Notes under the pieces: generated by a model | What the model saw: only the letters and a program-made list of their open reading frames with translations | Databases searched by the model: none | What the model was told of the DNA's origin: nothing | Position numbers and translations under genes: made by a program | NCBI GenBank assembly: GCA_046152955.1 | Contig: JBJXGA010000067.1 | Span: 1 to 48,548 of the forward strand | Direction: 5' to 3' | From: SIAF01 sp046152955 | GTDB taxonomy: Bacteria > Planctomycetota > Planctomycetia > Planctomycetales > Planctomycetaceae | DNA: 48,548 bases | Part shown: piece by piece, positions 17,341-26,129 of the stretch | Layout: the number at the start of each line of letters is the position of its first letter | Numbering within the stretch: position 1 is the stretch's first letter

Positions 17341-18480
17341 ATGCTCCGCTTGATCACCGCCGGCGAATCGCACGGCAAGACGCTCCTGGCCGTGCTCGAT
17401 GGGTTTCCTGCGGGTCTCACCATCGACACGGCCCGCATTGACCGCGAACTCCAGCGACGCCAGGGGGGGTATGGCCGTGGTGGGCGGCAAAAGCTCGAGA
17501 CCGACACCGTCGAGATTTTGACCGGCATCTGGCAGGGAGTGACTTTGGGAAGTCCCCTGACCCTGGCGGTGGCCAACCGGGATTACAAGCTCGAGCGGCT
17601 CAAGGAGGTGGAGCGTCCGCGACCGGGTCACGGGGACCTCACCGGAGCGATCAAGTATTTGGGCTCAATCCGCGGGGTGCTGGAACGGGCCAGCGCCCGC
17701 GAGACGGCGGTGCGGGTCGCCGCGGGAGCGGTGGCGCAACAGCTCTTGTCGGAATTTGGAATGACGGCGTTTGGCTACGTGATCCAATTGGAGCAGATTG
17801 CCGCTCCCCCCCGCGCGGGAGCGTTGACTGAGCTGACCGCTTTGCGGGACGCCAGTCCGATGTACACGCTCAATCCCGACTCCGATCCGGCGATCGTGGC
17901 CCGCGTGGACCAGGCAACCGCCGAGGGGGATACGCTGGGCGGGATCGTCGAGGTCCAGGTGTCCGGTTCCTGTTTCGGCCTGGGAAGTCATGCGCAATGG
18001 GATCGCAAGCTCGATGGCCTGTTGGCCCAAGCGGTGATGAGCATTCAGGCGATCAAGGGGGTGGAGATCGGCCTGGGTTTTGAAGCGGCCCGCCGCCCTG
18101 GCTCGCAGGTCCACGACGAAATCGCCTACGATACAGCGCAGGAAGCGACCCCAGGGTTGGGATACGTCCGCCGAACGAACAACGCCGGTGGCCTGGAGGC
18201 GGGGATGACCAACGGGCAGCCGATCGTGGTCCGCGCGGCGATGAAGCCGATCAGCACGCTCCGGCGTCCCTTGGCATCGATCAACCTGGCGACCAAGGAA
18301 GCCGAGTCGGCGGCGTATGAACGGAGCGACGTGTGCGCCCTGGCGGCCTGCAGCGTGATCGTCGAAAACGTCGTGGCGTTCACGGTGGCGCAGGCGTTCA
18401 TTGAAAAGTTCGGCGGAGACAGTCTGACCGAAATGCGAGCGCGATACGATCAATTCCAGGAATTGGCCCGGCAGAGGTGA
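17341..18480 (+). CDS. aroC: Chorismate synthase
   Basis: The product has 379 residues from ATG 17341 (MLRLITAGESHGKTLLAVL). The upstream in-frame extension to 17227 is not family-like. AroC is an FMN-dependent lyase that converts EPSP to chorismate, the last step of the shikimate pathway. Hallmarks are GESHG at the N-terminus, RPGHGDL with IKYLGSIRGVLERASARETA in the first third, and RTNNAGGLEAGMTNGQPIVV with the basic, phosphate-binding environment in the C-terminal half. Length and motif order are normal. It is divergent from hemD. GGAG lies very close (2 bp) to the start, so initiation signals are unusual or weak. Confidence 0.97.
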   Translation: MLRLITAGESHGKTLLAVLDGFPAGLTIDTARIDRELQRRQGGYGRGGRQKLETDTVEILTGIWQGVTLGSPLTLAVANRDYKLERLKEVERPRPGHGDLTGAIKYLGSIRGVLERASARETAVRVAAGAVAQQLLSEFGMTAFGYVIQLEQIAAPPRAGALTELTALRDASPMYTLNPDSDPAIVARVDQATAEGDTLGGIVEVQVSGSCFGLGSHAQWDRKLDGLLAQAVMSIQAIKGVEIGLGFEAARRPGSQVHDEIAYDTAQEATPGLGYVRRTNNAGGLEAGMTNGQPIVVRAAMKPISTLRRPLASINLATKEAESAAYERSDVCALAACSVIVENVVAFTVAQAFIEKFGGDSLTEMRARYDQFQELARQR

Positions 18481-18676
18481 TCAGGCCTCCATGGTGGCCG
18501 GTGCCAGCGTCCAGAACAAAACCCCCAGTTCGCTCCAAAAACCACGGTTGAGTCAGGGCTAACGGCCGCGTATAATGCCGGTAGGGGTGGGTCAGGCTCG
18601 GCCACTTTCTGCGTGGTCGCCCCTTTTACGCGGGGTGACCTTTTGTCCTGAGTCCATTTCCGGCATTCAAATCGCA

Positions 18677-19735
18677 ATGAGAACTGTCACACGGAACAAG
18701 CGTCCCGGATTTACTTTGATCGAATTGTTGGTGGTGATCGCCATCATCGGGATTCTCGTCGCCCTGTTGCTGCCTGCCGTTCAAAATGCCCGCGAGGCGG
18801 CGCGGCGGACGCAATGCAAAAACAATCTCAAGCAGTTCGGCCTGGCGCTCCACTCCTATCACGCGAATTTCCGTTGCTTTCCGTTCGGAAAAGGGGCTAA
18901 CTACGTCGGGGCGGTGACGGGGGCGGCGCCCTATGCACGGTGGTCCACCCATTCGCAGCTCCTCCCCTACATCGAACAAGATCCGCTGTACAAGTCGATC
19001 GATTTCAACTTTCCACCGGACACCCCTGGCATGGCGGGGGCGCTGCCGTTCATGCCCCCCTACCAGAGCCCCAATAGCATCAACTCGATTCCCTCCCGGT
19101 CGATCGTGTCGGTGTTTCTGTGCCCTTCCGACGTCAGTCCCTCGGACGCCTGGCGCGGGCAGAACAACTACGTCGGCAATCAGGGGGGGTGGCTGTGCGA
19201 TCGGAGCGATCAGGCGGCCGGACCGAGCGATATCAGTCCCTCCGAGACCCAAACAGGTGTCTTCTACTACCTCAGCCACGTCCGTGACGGCGATATCATC
19301 GATGGACTGAGTCAGACGGCGTTCTTCAGCGAAAAGATCCGCGGCCAGGGTACCCCCAATCCCTTAACCGACCTGTTCGTCATTCCCAATCAGACTTCGC
19401 GGGACGCCACATATCAGACCTGTTCGCAGCTCAACACGGCCACGGCGATCCCCCTCACCAGCAAGTGGGGGTATAGCTGGGTCATGGGAGAGAACTGCTG
19501 CACCCTCTACAATCACGTCGGTGGTCCCAATGCCACCAGTTGCGCGGGATTTCCCTTTGGGGGAAACATGACCAACATGGCGATGCAAGTCGCTCCCTCC
19601 AGTCATCATGTCGGAGGGGTTCACGTCCTGATGGGTGATGGTTCGGTTGGTTTCGTTTCATCCAGCGTCGATCTGGCCACCTGGCGCGCGATGGGAACCC
19701 GCAACAGCAATGACATTTACAGCAGCCCGTTCTGA
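18677..19735 (+). CDS. DUF1559 domain protein with pilin-like N-terminus
   Basis: The product has 352 residues. The start at 18677 puts a short basic leader before GFTLIELLVVIAIIGILVAL, the prepilin methylation motif and helix, so a prepilin peptidase should cut before Phe. The DUF1559 signature continues ARRTQCKNNLKQFGLALHSYH, and the C-terminus has H-x9-DG (His, VGGVHVLMG, DG). The longer frame to 18575 would displace the leader and is rejected. The protein probably stays in the inner membrane or joins a pseudopilus-like structure; function is unknown. The next gene, a lipoprotein, overlaps its 3' end, and metal-efflux genes follow, so this gene may head an operon reaching to 26522. Confidence 0.94.
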   Translation: MRTVTRNKRPGFTLIELLVVIAIIGILVALLLPAVQNAREAARRTQCKNNLKQFGLALHSYHANFRCFPFGKGANYVGAVTGAAPYARWSTHSQLLPYIEQDPLYKSIDFNFPPDTPGMAGALPFMPPYQSPNSINSIPSRSIVSVFLCPSDVSPSDAWRGQNNYVGNQGGWLCDRSDQAAGPSDISPSETQTGVFYYLSHVRDGDIIDGLSQTAFFSEKIRGQGTPNPLTDLFVIPNQTSRDATYQTCSQLNTATAIPLTSKWGYSWVMGENCCTLYNHVGGPNATSCAGFPFGGNMTNMAMQVAPSSHHVGGVHVLMGDGSVGFVSSSVDLATWRAMGTRNSNDIYSSPF

Positions 19736-20297
19736 CCCCCCCGCGGTTGGCGGTCAGCGCCGAACCGGGTCGCCCTGTCTTGGCTCCTGCCATCGCGCCT
19801 GGTGGAGCGGCCGGTGGATGTTTCTGATCGGCCTGTCTGCCCTGGCGACTGGCTGCGGTGCCCCTCCGAATTTCGACCGGTACACTCCCTCGGCCGACCG
19901 AGCTCGGCAGGCGCTGGAGCAGGCGCTTCAAATTTGGCAGAACGATGGCGAAGGGGGCGAACGGAATTCGGTATCTCCCAGGATCCAAGTGGTCGACACG
20001 CAGCGTCAATCAGGACAGACGCTGGAGCGGTTTGAAATCCAGGGAGAAGTCCCCACCCAGGCGGGACGCTGCTACGCAGTTCGGCTGCACTTGCGCGATC
20101 CCGATGCCCAGGAGCGGGTTCGCTTCGTTGTGCTGGGAATCGATCCGTTGTGGGTCTTTCGGCAGGAAGATTTTGATATGCTGGCCCACTGGGAACATGT
20201 GATGACTTCCGAAACACCCCCACCCGATGAACCGGAGGTGGAGGGGACAGAGGCAGGTCAGACGGCTCTGGAATCCCCGACTCCATCCAAGGAATAG
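19710..20297 (+). CDS. Small lipoprotein, paralogue of the one at 26130-26522
   Basis: The visible lipobox region is MFLIGLSALATGCGAPP, so the mature protein would begin at that cysteine. The start is uncertain. ATG 19710 overlaps the DUF1559 gene by 26 bp and gives a long basic leader. ATG 19818 (GGAG 10 bp upstream) gives a signal too short and lacking positive charge. The mature part contains YTPSADRARQALEQALQIW and VVLGIDPLWVFRQEDF. The same blocks (YIPSDDAARSALQAAL, VVFGKDPLWVVREEEF) occur in the lipoprotein downstream of the RND pump, so the two are paralogues. A Pro/Glu-rich tail (ETPPPDEPEVEGTEAGQ) is found only here. The function is unknown; the position suggests a part of the efflux locus. 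Confidence 0.75.
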   Translation: MTFTAARSDPPAVGGQRRTGSPCLGSCHRAWWSGRWMFLIGLSALATGCGAPPNFDRYTPSADRARQALEQALQIWQNDGEGGERNSVSPRIQVVDTQRQSGQTLERFEIQGEVPTQAGRCYAVRLHLRDPDAQERVRFVVLGIDPLWVFRQEDFDMLAHWEHVMTSETPPPDEPEVEGTEAGQTALESPTPSKE

Positions 20298-20365
20298 GCG
20301 TGCGAATGAGGCCCGGTCGACATGAGTGTTGGGTGGCGAGTCGCTGGCGACAACATGATAGGCGA

Positions 20366-20401
20366 CCGCATTATCGGCCAGCTTACGCCGGCTGTCCGGC
20401 G
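20366..20401 (-). repeat. Dispersed palindromic element, copy B
   Basis: This minus-oriented copy contains GGCCAGCTTACGCCGGCTG. With copy C, 83 bp downstream, it forms a tandem duplication that also includes the following CTGATTCCATG, that is, the sequence around the adaptor start codon. Confidence 0.65.
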
Positions 20402-20418
20402 AGGGGGGGGCTGATTCC

Positions 20419-20505
20419 ATGGTTCCATCCGATTTACCAGATGCGGCTCCGCATTACCGGCCAGCTTACGCTGGCCGTTCGCCGACGGGGTTACTGATTC
20501 CATGA
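20419..20505 (+). CDS. Possible 28-codon leader ORF overlapping the adaptor start
   Basis: An ATG at 20419, inside the duplicated CTGATTCCATG, opens 28 codons (MVPSDLPDAAPHYRPAYAGR, then SPTGLLIP). It ends at TGA 20503-20505, giving an ATGA overlap with the adaptor ATG at 20502. There is no good ribosome-binding site and the peptide reads through the repeat, so it may be a by-product of the duplication. If translated, it would couple to the adaptor gene. Listed as a low-confidence candidate. Confidence 0.2.
   Translation: MVPSDLPDAAPHYRPAYAGRSPTGLLIP
20449..20483 (-). repeat. Dispersed palindromic element, copy C
   Basis: This copy has the perfect 7-bp stem GGCCAGC-TTAC-GCTGGCC (20459-20476) followed by GTTCGCC. 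It ends 18 bp before the adaptor start codon and could form a hairpin in the leader mRNA. Confidence 0.7.
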
Positions 20506-21848
20506 CTGCTCCCGATTCACCCGGCACGGTTCCTTCGCCGAACGGTCTCTTCCGGAGGCTGGTTTTGGTGTGGCGCGTAGCGCGGGTCCGTCTGCGATTC
20601 GTCCTGGTTTTGCTGGCGGCATTTCTTATCGTGGGGATGTGGGGGACGCTGCGAGTCTACTGGGACGCGCTGACGCACCGGTTGAGGGGGCGCACACAGA
20701 CGCTGCCTGGGATTTCCGACGACACCGAGTATTTCTGTCCGATGGACCCCGGGGTTCTCTCTGACTGGCCGGCGATTTGCCCGGTGTGCAACATGGACCT
20801 GGTCCGTCGCAAGAAAGGGGAGGCGACCGTACTTCCGGAAGGAGTCGTCGCCCGCATGCAATTTTCCCCGTACCGTATTCAGTTGGCCGGAATCAAGACG
20901 GCACTCGTCAGGCGACGGGCGCTGGCGCGCGAAGTGCGGCTGGGGGGGCGACTGATCGCGGTTCCCATTCCGGCGGATGAGGGAGCGTCACGACTGCCGG
21001 AGGGAGCCGATCGATCCCCCGCTCCCATGCTGGAGTGTCCCGCGTTTCCCGATGATCTCCCCTATTTGACTCCCGGCCGCCAGGCGCAAGTCACGCTGGA
21101 GGGGTCCACGACTCCACTGCGCGGAACGGTGGCAGACGGCGACACAGGCACGTCGTCGGTCAGGAACTCGGTCCGAATTGCGCTGGCCCCCGGCGATGGA
21201 CCGTTTCGATGGCAGGCATTCGCGCACGTTCGCATTCAGATTCCGCTGCTGGAGATTGAAACATATCGGAAGCTGGCGGCTGAGGATCCGCGGCTGGCCG
21301 ACGAGGGGTGGCTGGCGATTCCGGAAACTGCGGTCGTCGCTACAGGGGGAAGGCGGGTCGTTTACGTCGAGACGATGCCCGGCATGTTTGACGGAGTGGA
21401 AGTCCAGCTCGGCCCCCGGTGTGGCGACGAGTATCCCGTTCTGGCGGGTCTCGATGCCGGTCAAAAGGTCGCGACAATCGGCGCGTTCCTGATCGATGCC
21501 GAGGCGCGGCTCAATCCCAGTCTGGCGGCCAGCTACTTCGGTGCGTCGCGGAGCAGCCGTTCAGTCGGCGAAGGGGCGTCTCGATCTGTGGAGGAGCACG
21601 AACCGACTCGCCCCGCCTGGCGCTCGAAGAAGAAACAGACCGAAAGCGCTCCCCTTTCGGCCGCCGATCAGGCGCTGGCCGACCGCCAGAAAGTCTGTCC
21701 CGTCACCGACCTTCCGCTCGATTCCATGGGTGGGCCGATCCCCGTCGAGGTCGCCGGACGGCGGGTCTTCATCTGCTGCCGCGGATGCGAAGGTCCGCTG
21801 AAAAAAGACCCCGACAAGTTCCTCGCCAAGATTCCGGCGGCGCCCTGA
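20502..21848 (+). CDS. CusB-like RND periplasmic adaptor, compact, with two metal-binding ends
   Basis: The product has 448 residues. Order of parts: cytoplasmic leader, transmembrane anchor at about residues 31-48, and a heavy-metal-binding domain at about 77-101 (YFCPMDPGVLSDWPAICPVC; Cys79, Cys93, Cys96), where the usual CPMHP histidine is Asp. An adaptor core follows (REVRLGGRLIAVP, then LTPGRQAQVTLEGS). The membrane-proximal part is WLAIPETAVVATGGRRVVYVE and GLDAGQKVATIGAFLIDAEA. The C-terminal YHS-like motif starts near Cys399 (CPVTDLPLDSMGGPIPVEVA) and ends in FICCRGCEGPLKKDPDKFL. Between residues 145 and 190 the usual lipoyl/alpha-hairpin stretch of about 100 residues is missing. It lies 10 bp before the RND pump gene. 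The protein probably presents Cu/Ag or a similar metal to the pump; the metal is inferred. Confidence 0.85.
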   Translation: MTAPDSPGTVPSPNGLFRRLVLVWRVARVRLRFVLVLLAAFLIVGMWGTLRVYWDALTHRLRGRTQTLPGISDDTEYFCPMDPGVLSDWPAICPVCNMDLVRRKKGEATVLPEGVVARMQFSPYRIQLAGIKTALVRRRALAREVRLGGRLIAVPIPADEGASRLPEGADRSPAPMLECPAFPDDLPYLTPGRQAQVTLEGSTTPLRGTVADGDTGTSSVRNSVRIALAPGDGPFRWQAFAHVRIQIPLLEIETYRKLAAEDPRLADEGWLAIPETAVVATGGRRVVYVETMPGMFDGVEVQLGPRCGDEYPVLAGLDAGQKVATIGAFLIDAEARLNPSLAASYFGASRSSRSVGEGASRSVEEHEPTRPAWRSKKKQTESAPLSAADQALADRQKVCPVTDLPLDSMGGPIPVEVAGRRVFICCRGCEGPLKKDPDKFLAKIPAAP

Positions 21849-21858
21849 CGAACCCCGC

Positions 21859-24800
21859 ATGCTCGATCGCATCATAGAGCTATCGATTCGGCACCGGGGG
21901 TTGGTCGTCGTCGCCGCTCTGGCGTTGGCGGCGTTGGGCGTGTATGCCGTCTACCAGACCCCCATCGACGCGGTTCCCGATCTGTCGGAGAACCAGGTGA
22001 TCGTGTTCACCGAATGGCCGGGGCATAGTCCCCGCGAGATCGAAGACCAGATCACCTACCCCCTGTCGCGAACGCTGCAAAGTCTCGCCGGGGTCCGAGT
22101 CGTGCGGGGTTCCAGCGATGTCAATTATTCGATGATCCACCTGATCTTCGAGGACTCGGTCGCGTTCGGCACAGCCCGGTCTCTGGCACAGGAACGATTG
22201 GCCGCGCTGGGGGGAGCGCTCCCCGCTGGAGTCGTTCCCCGACTGGCCCCCGACGCGATCCCCACCGGACAGATTTTCTGGTACACGGTGGAAGGGTCGG
22301 GATACGACCTCGGGCGGCTTCGCGCGGTGCAGGATTGGTTCGTGAAGCCGCAGTTGGAGGCGGTTCCCGGCGTCGCCGAAGTGGCCAGCGTCGGCGGGCA
22401 GGTGCAGGAGTATCACGTCGAGCTGGATCCCCTGCGGCTTGTTGATCTGGGAATCGACCCGGCGGATGTTTGTCGCGAACTGGCCAGGGCCAACGCCGCG
22501 GTCGGCGGCGATGTGATCCACCACGGTCAGGCCGAACTGGTCGTGCGCGGGGTGAGCTGGCTGGGGAGCGTCGCCGACGGCGCCCCGGCCGATCCCCAGC
22601 AGGTGCTCCGCGACCTGGAGCGGGTCGTGATCACGGCGAACGAGGGACAGGGGGTGCAACTGTCAGAGCTGGCCCAGATTCGAATCGGCGCCCGGCCCCG
22701 ACGGGGGATCCTGGAAAAGGATGGCTCGGAAGCAACCGGTGGCGTGGTCCTGATGCGGTATGGCCACAATCCGCTGGAGGTCACGCGCCGTTTGCAGCGC
22801 AAGCTGCAGGAACTGCGAGTGGGGTTGCCGCCGGGTGTCCACATCGTTCCCTGCTACGACCGGACGGCGCTCATCGAGGGGGCGGTCGAGACTGTCACCG
22901 GCACGCTGGTGGAAGCGATCGCGACTGCGACGATCTGCGTGTTGCTGGTGCTAATGCATCTGCGGACCAGTTTTGTGATTGCGATCACGCTGCCACTGGC
23001 CGCCCTGGCCGCGTTTGTGCAGATGTGGATTCTACGGCGAGCTGGCATCGTCGACATTCAAACGAACATCATGTCGCTGGCGGGGATCGCCATTTCGATC
23101 GGGGTGCTCGTCGATTCTTCGATTGTGATGGCGGAGAATGCGCTGTTCCATCTCCGCGAACGGTTTGGCGATCAGCCGGTCCGCGGCGACACGCGCGACA
23201 TTGTCCTGCCCGCCTGCCGCATGGTGGGGCGGCCAATTTTCTTCTCCGTGATGATCATGCTCGTGTCGTTCCTGCCGGTGTTCGCGCTGGGGGGAATCGA
23301 CGGCAGGATGTATCGACCGTTGGCGTATACCAAATCGTTTGCGCTCGTGGCGGTGGCGGTTCTGGCGATCACGCTGGTGCCGGCGCTCTGTACGCTGTTC
23401 ATCAAGGGACGGCTCCGCCGCGAGACCGACAGTTGGGTCGTGCGGAGCGTGGTCGAGGTGTACCGTCCGATTTTGAAGCATCTGCTCGATCGTCCTGGCA
23501 CGCTCGTTTGGCTGCTCGCCGTCACGCTGGTGCTGGCTCTGATTCCGCTGGATCGCCCGCTCTTGTTTCGCGCGGCACTGCTGGGGGGGTTGCTGGTTGT
23601 CGGTTGGACGTTCACTACGCTCCGCAGCCGCAGTCTGGGGATGGGAACGCTGGTGCTCGTGGCGCTCGTCGGTTCGCAGACAATGCGTCCATTGCAGACG
23701 GAGCTGCGGATGCCCCTCGACGAAGGGATGGTGATGGACATGCCCATTACCGTCCCGCGCGCCTCCAGCGTGCAGTCGGGGGATGATCTCAAGGCGCGGG
23801 ACATGCAGCTTTGCCGGTTTCCCGAAGTCGACATGGTGGTGGGGAAAGCGGGGCGCGCCGAATCGTCGTTTGATCCCGCTCCGCTCGACATGATTGAAAC
23901 CATGGTCATGTTTCGACCGCGGGAATTCTGGCCCCGTCGCAAGCTCCCGCCCTCATTGGCGCAGCGGCATACCGCCGACGTGTACGACGCGCTGCTGGCG
24001 GCGGAACTGATCGAGCCTCCCGCCGATTCCGCCGCGCGGCGGGCGCTGCTGGAAGAGGTGCTTCCGGTGGCTCAGTCCCGGTTCGACGCCGCACTTCGCG
24101 AGTTCGCTTACCAGCGAAATCAGGAGTTTCTCCGCTCGCAGCGAAACGACCTCGTGCGGTTTCTGGTGGGGGAGACAGCCCGCACTCTCGCCACGCAAGG
24201 GGCACTCACCCGCGACCCGACTGCCAGCGAACTGGATGCGATCGCCACGACCCTCGTTCCTCACGCCTCGGTCCATCTGGCGATGTCGCTGCCACTTGAG
24301 GAGGTGATGGACCTGGCGTTATCAGTCGCAACGCGGCTGGATGAATTGGGGTTGGTGGCTCCCGAAATCGCCGACCCGTTCGCCCCGTCGACCAGGCTGG
24401 TGAGCCGCGCCTGGTCGCTGGTGGGAGGCTGGCTGCGACGGGAACCTCACTCGGCATTTGCCGCGCTGCGCGAAGCGGGTCTGGCCCAGTCCCGCGCGCT
24501 GTGGCGCGCGCATCTGGGAGTCTTGAACGGCGAATTGCTGGATCGCGCTCCGGGGACGCTGACCCGCGTGTGCGGCGAGGAACTTTTGTGTCGCTCCACT
24601 TTGCGCGACGAGCGGTTGGAGCCGATCCTCGAACAGATCGATCAGGCACGGCGCGGCGTCGCGCCGGCCGCGTCCCCGCCTGTCCCACCCCCCTCCGGGC
24701 ATCATGGCAGAGCGCACGGACCGCTGCCAATCGTCGATCCGCATCCTGTATGGGATCCGCTCCTTGCTGATTTCACCTCCCGCCTGCGCCGCGAGATCGT

Positions 24801-26088
24801 TCTGTGGCCGTGTGACCGGGAGGATTTGTCGGGGCGCTACGGCGGGGAACTTGACACCCTGATGCAGATGCCGGGCTGGAGCAACGTCTGGACGATGCCG
24901 ATTCAGAATCGGGTGGACATGCTCGCCACCGGGGTCAACACCGAGCTTGGGGTGCGGGTGCTGGGGCGCCGGTTGGAAGACGTGGTGTCGGCGTCGGAGG
25001 AGATCGCTGAACTCTTGAAGACGCTGCCGGGCGCCGCCGACGTCATCGCCGATCCGATTCGGGGGAAAGGCTACCTGGAAATTCGCCCGGATCGTGAACA
25101 GGCGGCGCGGCGGGGAGTTCGGGTGGGAGACATCAACGACATCGTCGAGACTGCCCTGGGAGGTGTCATCGCCACCACGACGGTGGAAGGGCGCGAGCGG
25201 CATGCGGTCAGAGTTCGCTTTGATCGCGACTGGAGTCGCGACGCCGAAGCGATCCGCCGCCTCCCGATTCCGGTGCGGGGAGCCGCTCCCGGCGCGGCGC
25301 AGTCCGCGCCACTGGAGGCGGTCGCATCAGTCCAGCTCGTGGATGGCCCGGCCACAATCAAGAGCGAGAACGGGCTGTTGCGCAACTACGTGCGGCTCAA
25401 TGTCCGGGGAAGCGACGTGATGGAGTTCGTGGAGAGGGCGCGGCGGGTCGTGGCGGAGCAGATCCCCCTGCCGGAGGGAACCTACCTGGAATGGACCGGC
25501 CAATTCGAACACGCGCAGGAGACCGCCCGGACGCTGGGGCTGCTTGTGCCGGTGGTGATTGTGTTGATCTTTCTGATGCTCTGGCTCACGTACCACGATC
25601 TGGCGGACGCCTGCCTGATGCTGTTGGCGGTTCCCGGAGCGGTGGCGGGAGGATTGCTGTTTCAGTGGCTGTTTGGTTATCGCTTTTCGGTGGCGGTCGG
25701 GGTGGGATACATCGCCTGTTTCGGCATGGCGGCCGCGACCGGCATGATCATGCTGGTCTATCTTCGCGAGGCGGTTGAAAAGCGCGGAGGGCTGGGGCGA
25801 CTCACACCCGCACAATTGCGCGAGGCGGTGTTGGAGGGGGCCGTGCAGCGGCTGCGTCCCAAGCTGCTCACGGAAGCGACCACCATTCTCGGACTGGCGC
25901 CGATGCTCTGGGCCACGGGCGTGGGGGCGGAGGTGATCCGTCCGATGGCCGCTCCCGTCCTGGGAGGAATCCTGATTGCCGACGAGGTGATCGACCTGCT
26001 CCTCCCGATCCTGTTCTATCACGTTCGCTTGCGACGGCTGAACAAGCTACAGTCTGCGGGTGCGGAACCGCCTCGGATCGATCCGTGA
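21859..26088 (+). CDS. CusA/CzcA-family heavy-metal RND efflux pump, oversized
   Basis: The product has 1409 residues, against about 1040 for CusA. Family marks include TPIDAVPDLSENQVIVFTEW near the N-terminus, FVKPQLEAVPGVAEVASVGG, and the first membrane bundle with GIAISIGVLVDSSIVMAEN (the proton-relay Asp). The second half has MPGWSNVWTMPIQNRVDMLATG (in part), the repeated porter domain, and a second bundle ending IADEVIDLLLPILFYHV. Two expansions are seen. Near residues 550-620 extra hydrophobic segments precede PLDEGMVMDMPITVP. Between about residues 690 and 1000 some 300 residues are inserted, rich in Arg/Ala helices and containing SGHHGRAHGPLP. The pump would export metal ions by proton antiport from the inner membrane. 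No outer-membrane factor gene is adjacent. Confidence 0.9.
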   Translation: MLDRIIELSIRHRGLVVVAALALAALGVYAVYQTPIDAVPDLSENQVIVFTEWPGHSPREIEDQITYPLSRTLQSLAGVRVVRGSSDVNYSMIHLIFEDSVAFGTARSLAQERLAALGGALPAGVVPRLAPDAIPTGQIFWYTVEGSGYDLGRLRAVQDWFVKPQLEAVPGVAEVASVGGQVQEYHVELDPLRLVDLGIDPADVCRELARANAAVGGDVIHHGQAELVVRGVSWLGSVADGAPADPQQVLRDLERVVITANEGQGVQLSELAQIRIGARPRRGILEKDGSEATGGVVLMRYGHNPLEVTRRLQRKLQELRVGLPPGVHIVPCYDRTALIEGAVETVTGTLVEAIATATICVLLVLMHLRTSFVIAITLPLAALAAFVQMWILRRAGIVDIQTNIMSLAGIAISIGVLVDSSIVMAENALFHLRERFGDQPVRGDTRDIVLPACRMVGRPIFFSVMIMLVSFLPVFALGGIDGRMYRPLAYTKSFALVAVAVLAITLVPALCTLFIKGRLRRETDSWVVRSVVEVYRPILKHLLDRPGTLVWLLAVTLVLALIPLDRPLLFRAALLGGLLVVGWTFTTLRSRSLGMGTLVLVALVGSQTMRPLQTELRMPLDEGMVMDMPITVPRASSVQSGDDLKARDMQLCRFPEVDMVVGKAGRAESSFDPAPLDMIETMVMFRPREFWPRRKLPPSLAQRHTADVYDALLAAELIEPPADSAARRALLEEVLPVAQSRFDAALREFAYQRNQEFLRSQRNDLVRFLVGETARTLATQGALTRDPTASELDAIATTLVPHASVHLAMSLPLEEVMDLALSVATRLDELGLVAPEIADPFAPSTRLVSRAWSLVGGWLRREPHSAFAALREAGLAQSRALWRAHLGVLNGELLDRAPGTLTRVCGEELLCRSTLRDERLEPILEQIDQARRGVAPAASPPVPPPSGHHGRAHGPLPIVDPHPVWDPLLADFTSRLRREIVLWPCDREDLSGRYGGELDTLMQMPGWSNVWTMPIQNRVDMLATGVNTELGVRVLGRRLEDVVSASEEIAELLKTLPGAADVIADPIRGKGYLEIRPDREQAARRGVRVGDINDIVETALGGVIATTTVEGRERHAVRVRFDRDWSRDAEAIRRLPIPVRGAAPGAAQSAPLEAVASVQLVDGPATIKSENGLLRNYVRLNVRGSDVMEFVERARRVVAEQIPLPEGTYLEWTGQFEHAQETARTLGLLVPVVIVLIFLMLWLTYHDLADACLMLLAVPGAVAGGLLFQWLFGYRFSVAVGVGYIACFGMAAATGMIMLVYLREAVEKRGGLGRLTPAQLREAVLEGAVQRLRPKLLTEATTILGLAPMLWATGVGAEVIRPMAAPVLGGILIADEVIDLLLPILFYHVRLRRLNKLQSAGAEPPRIDP

Positions 26089-26129
26089 GGCGCAGGTTTT
26101 CAATCTTGTTCAATGATTCCGGAGAACCC

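Noticed and set aside
19818..20297. Start of lipoprotein L1 at ATG 19818
   Set aside because: The signal would have only about 12 residues before the lipobox cysteine and no positive charge; kept as an alternative in the feature.
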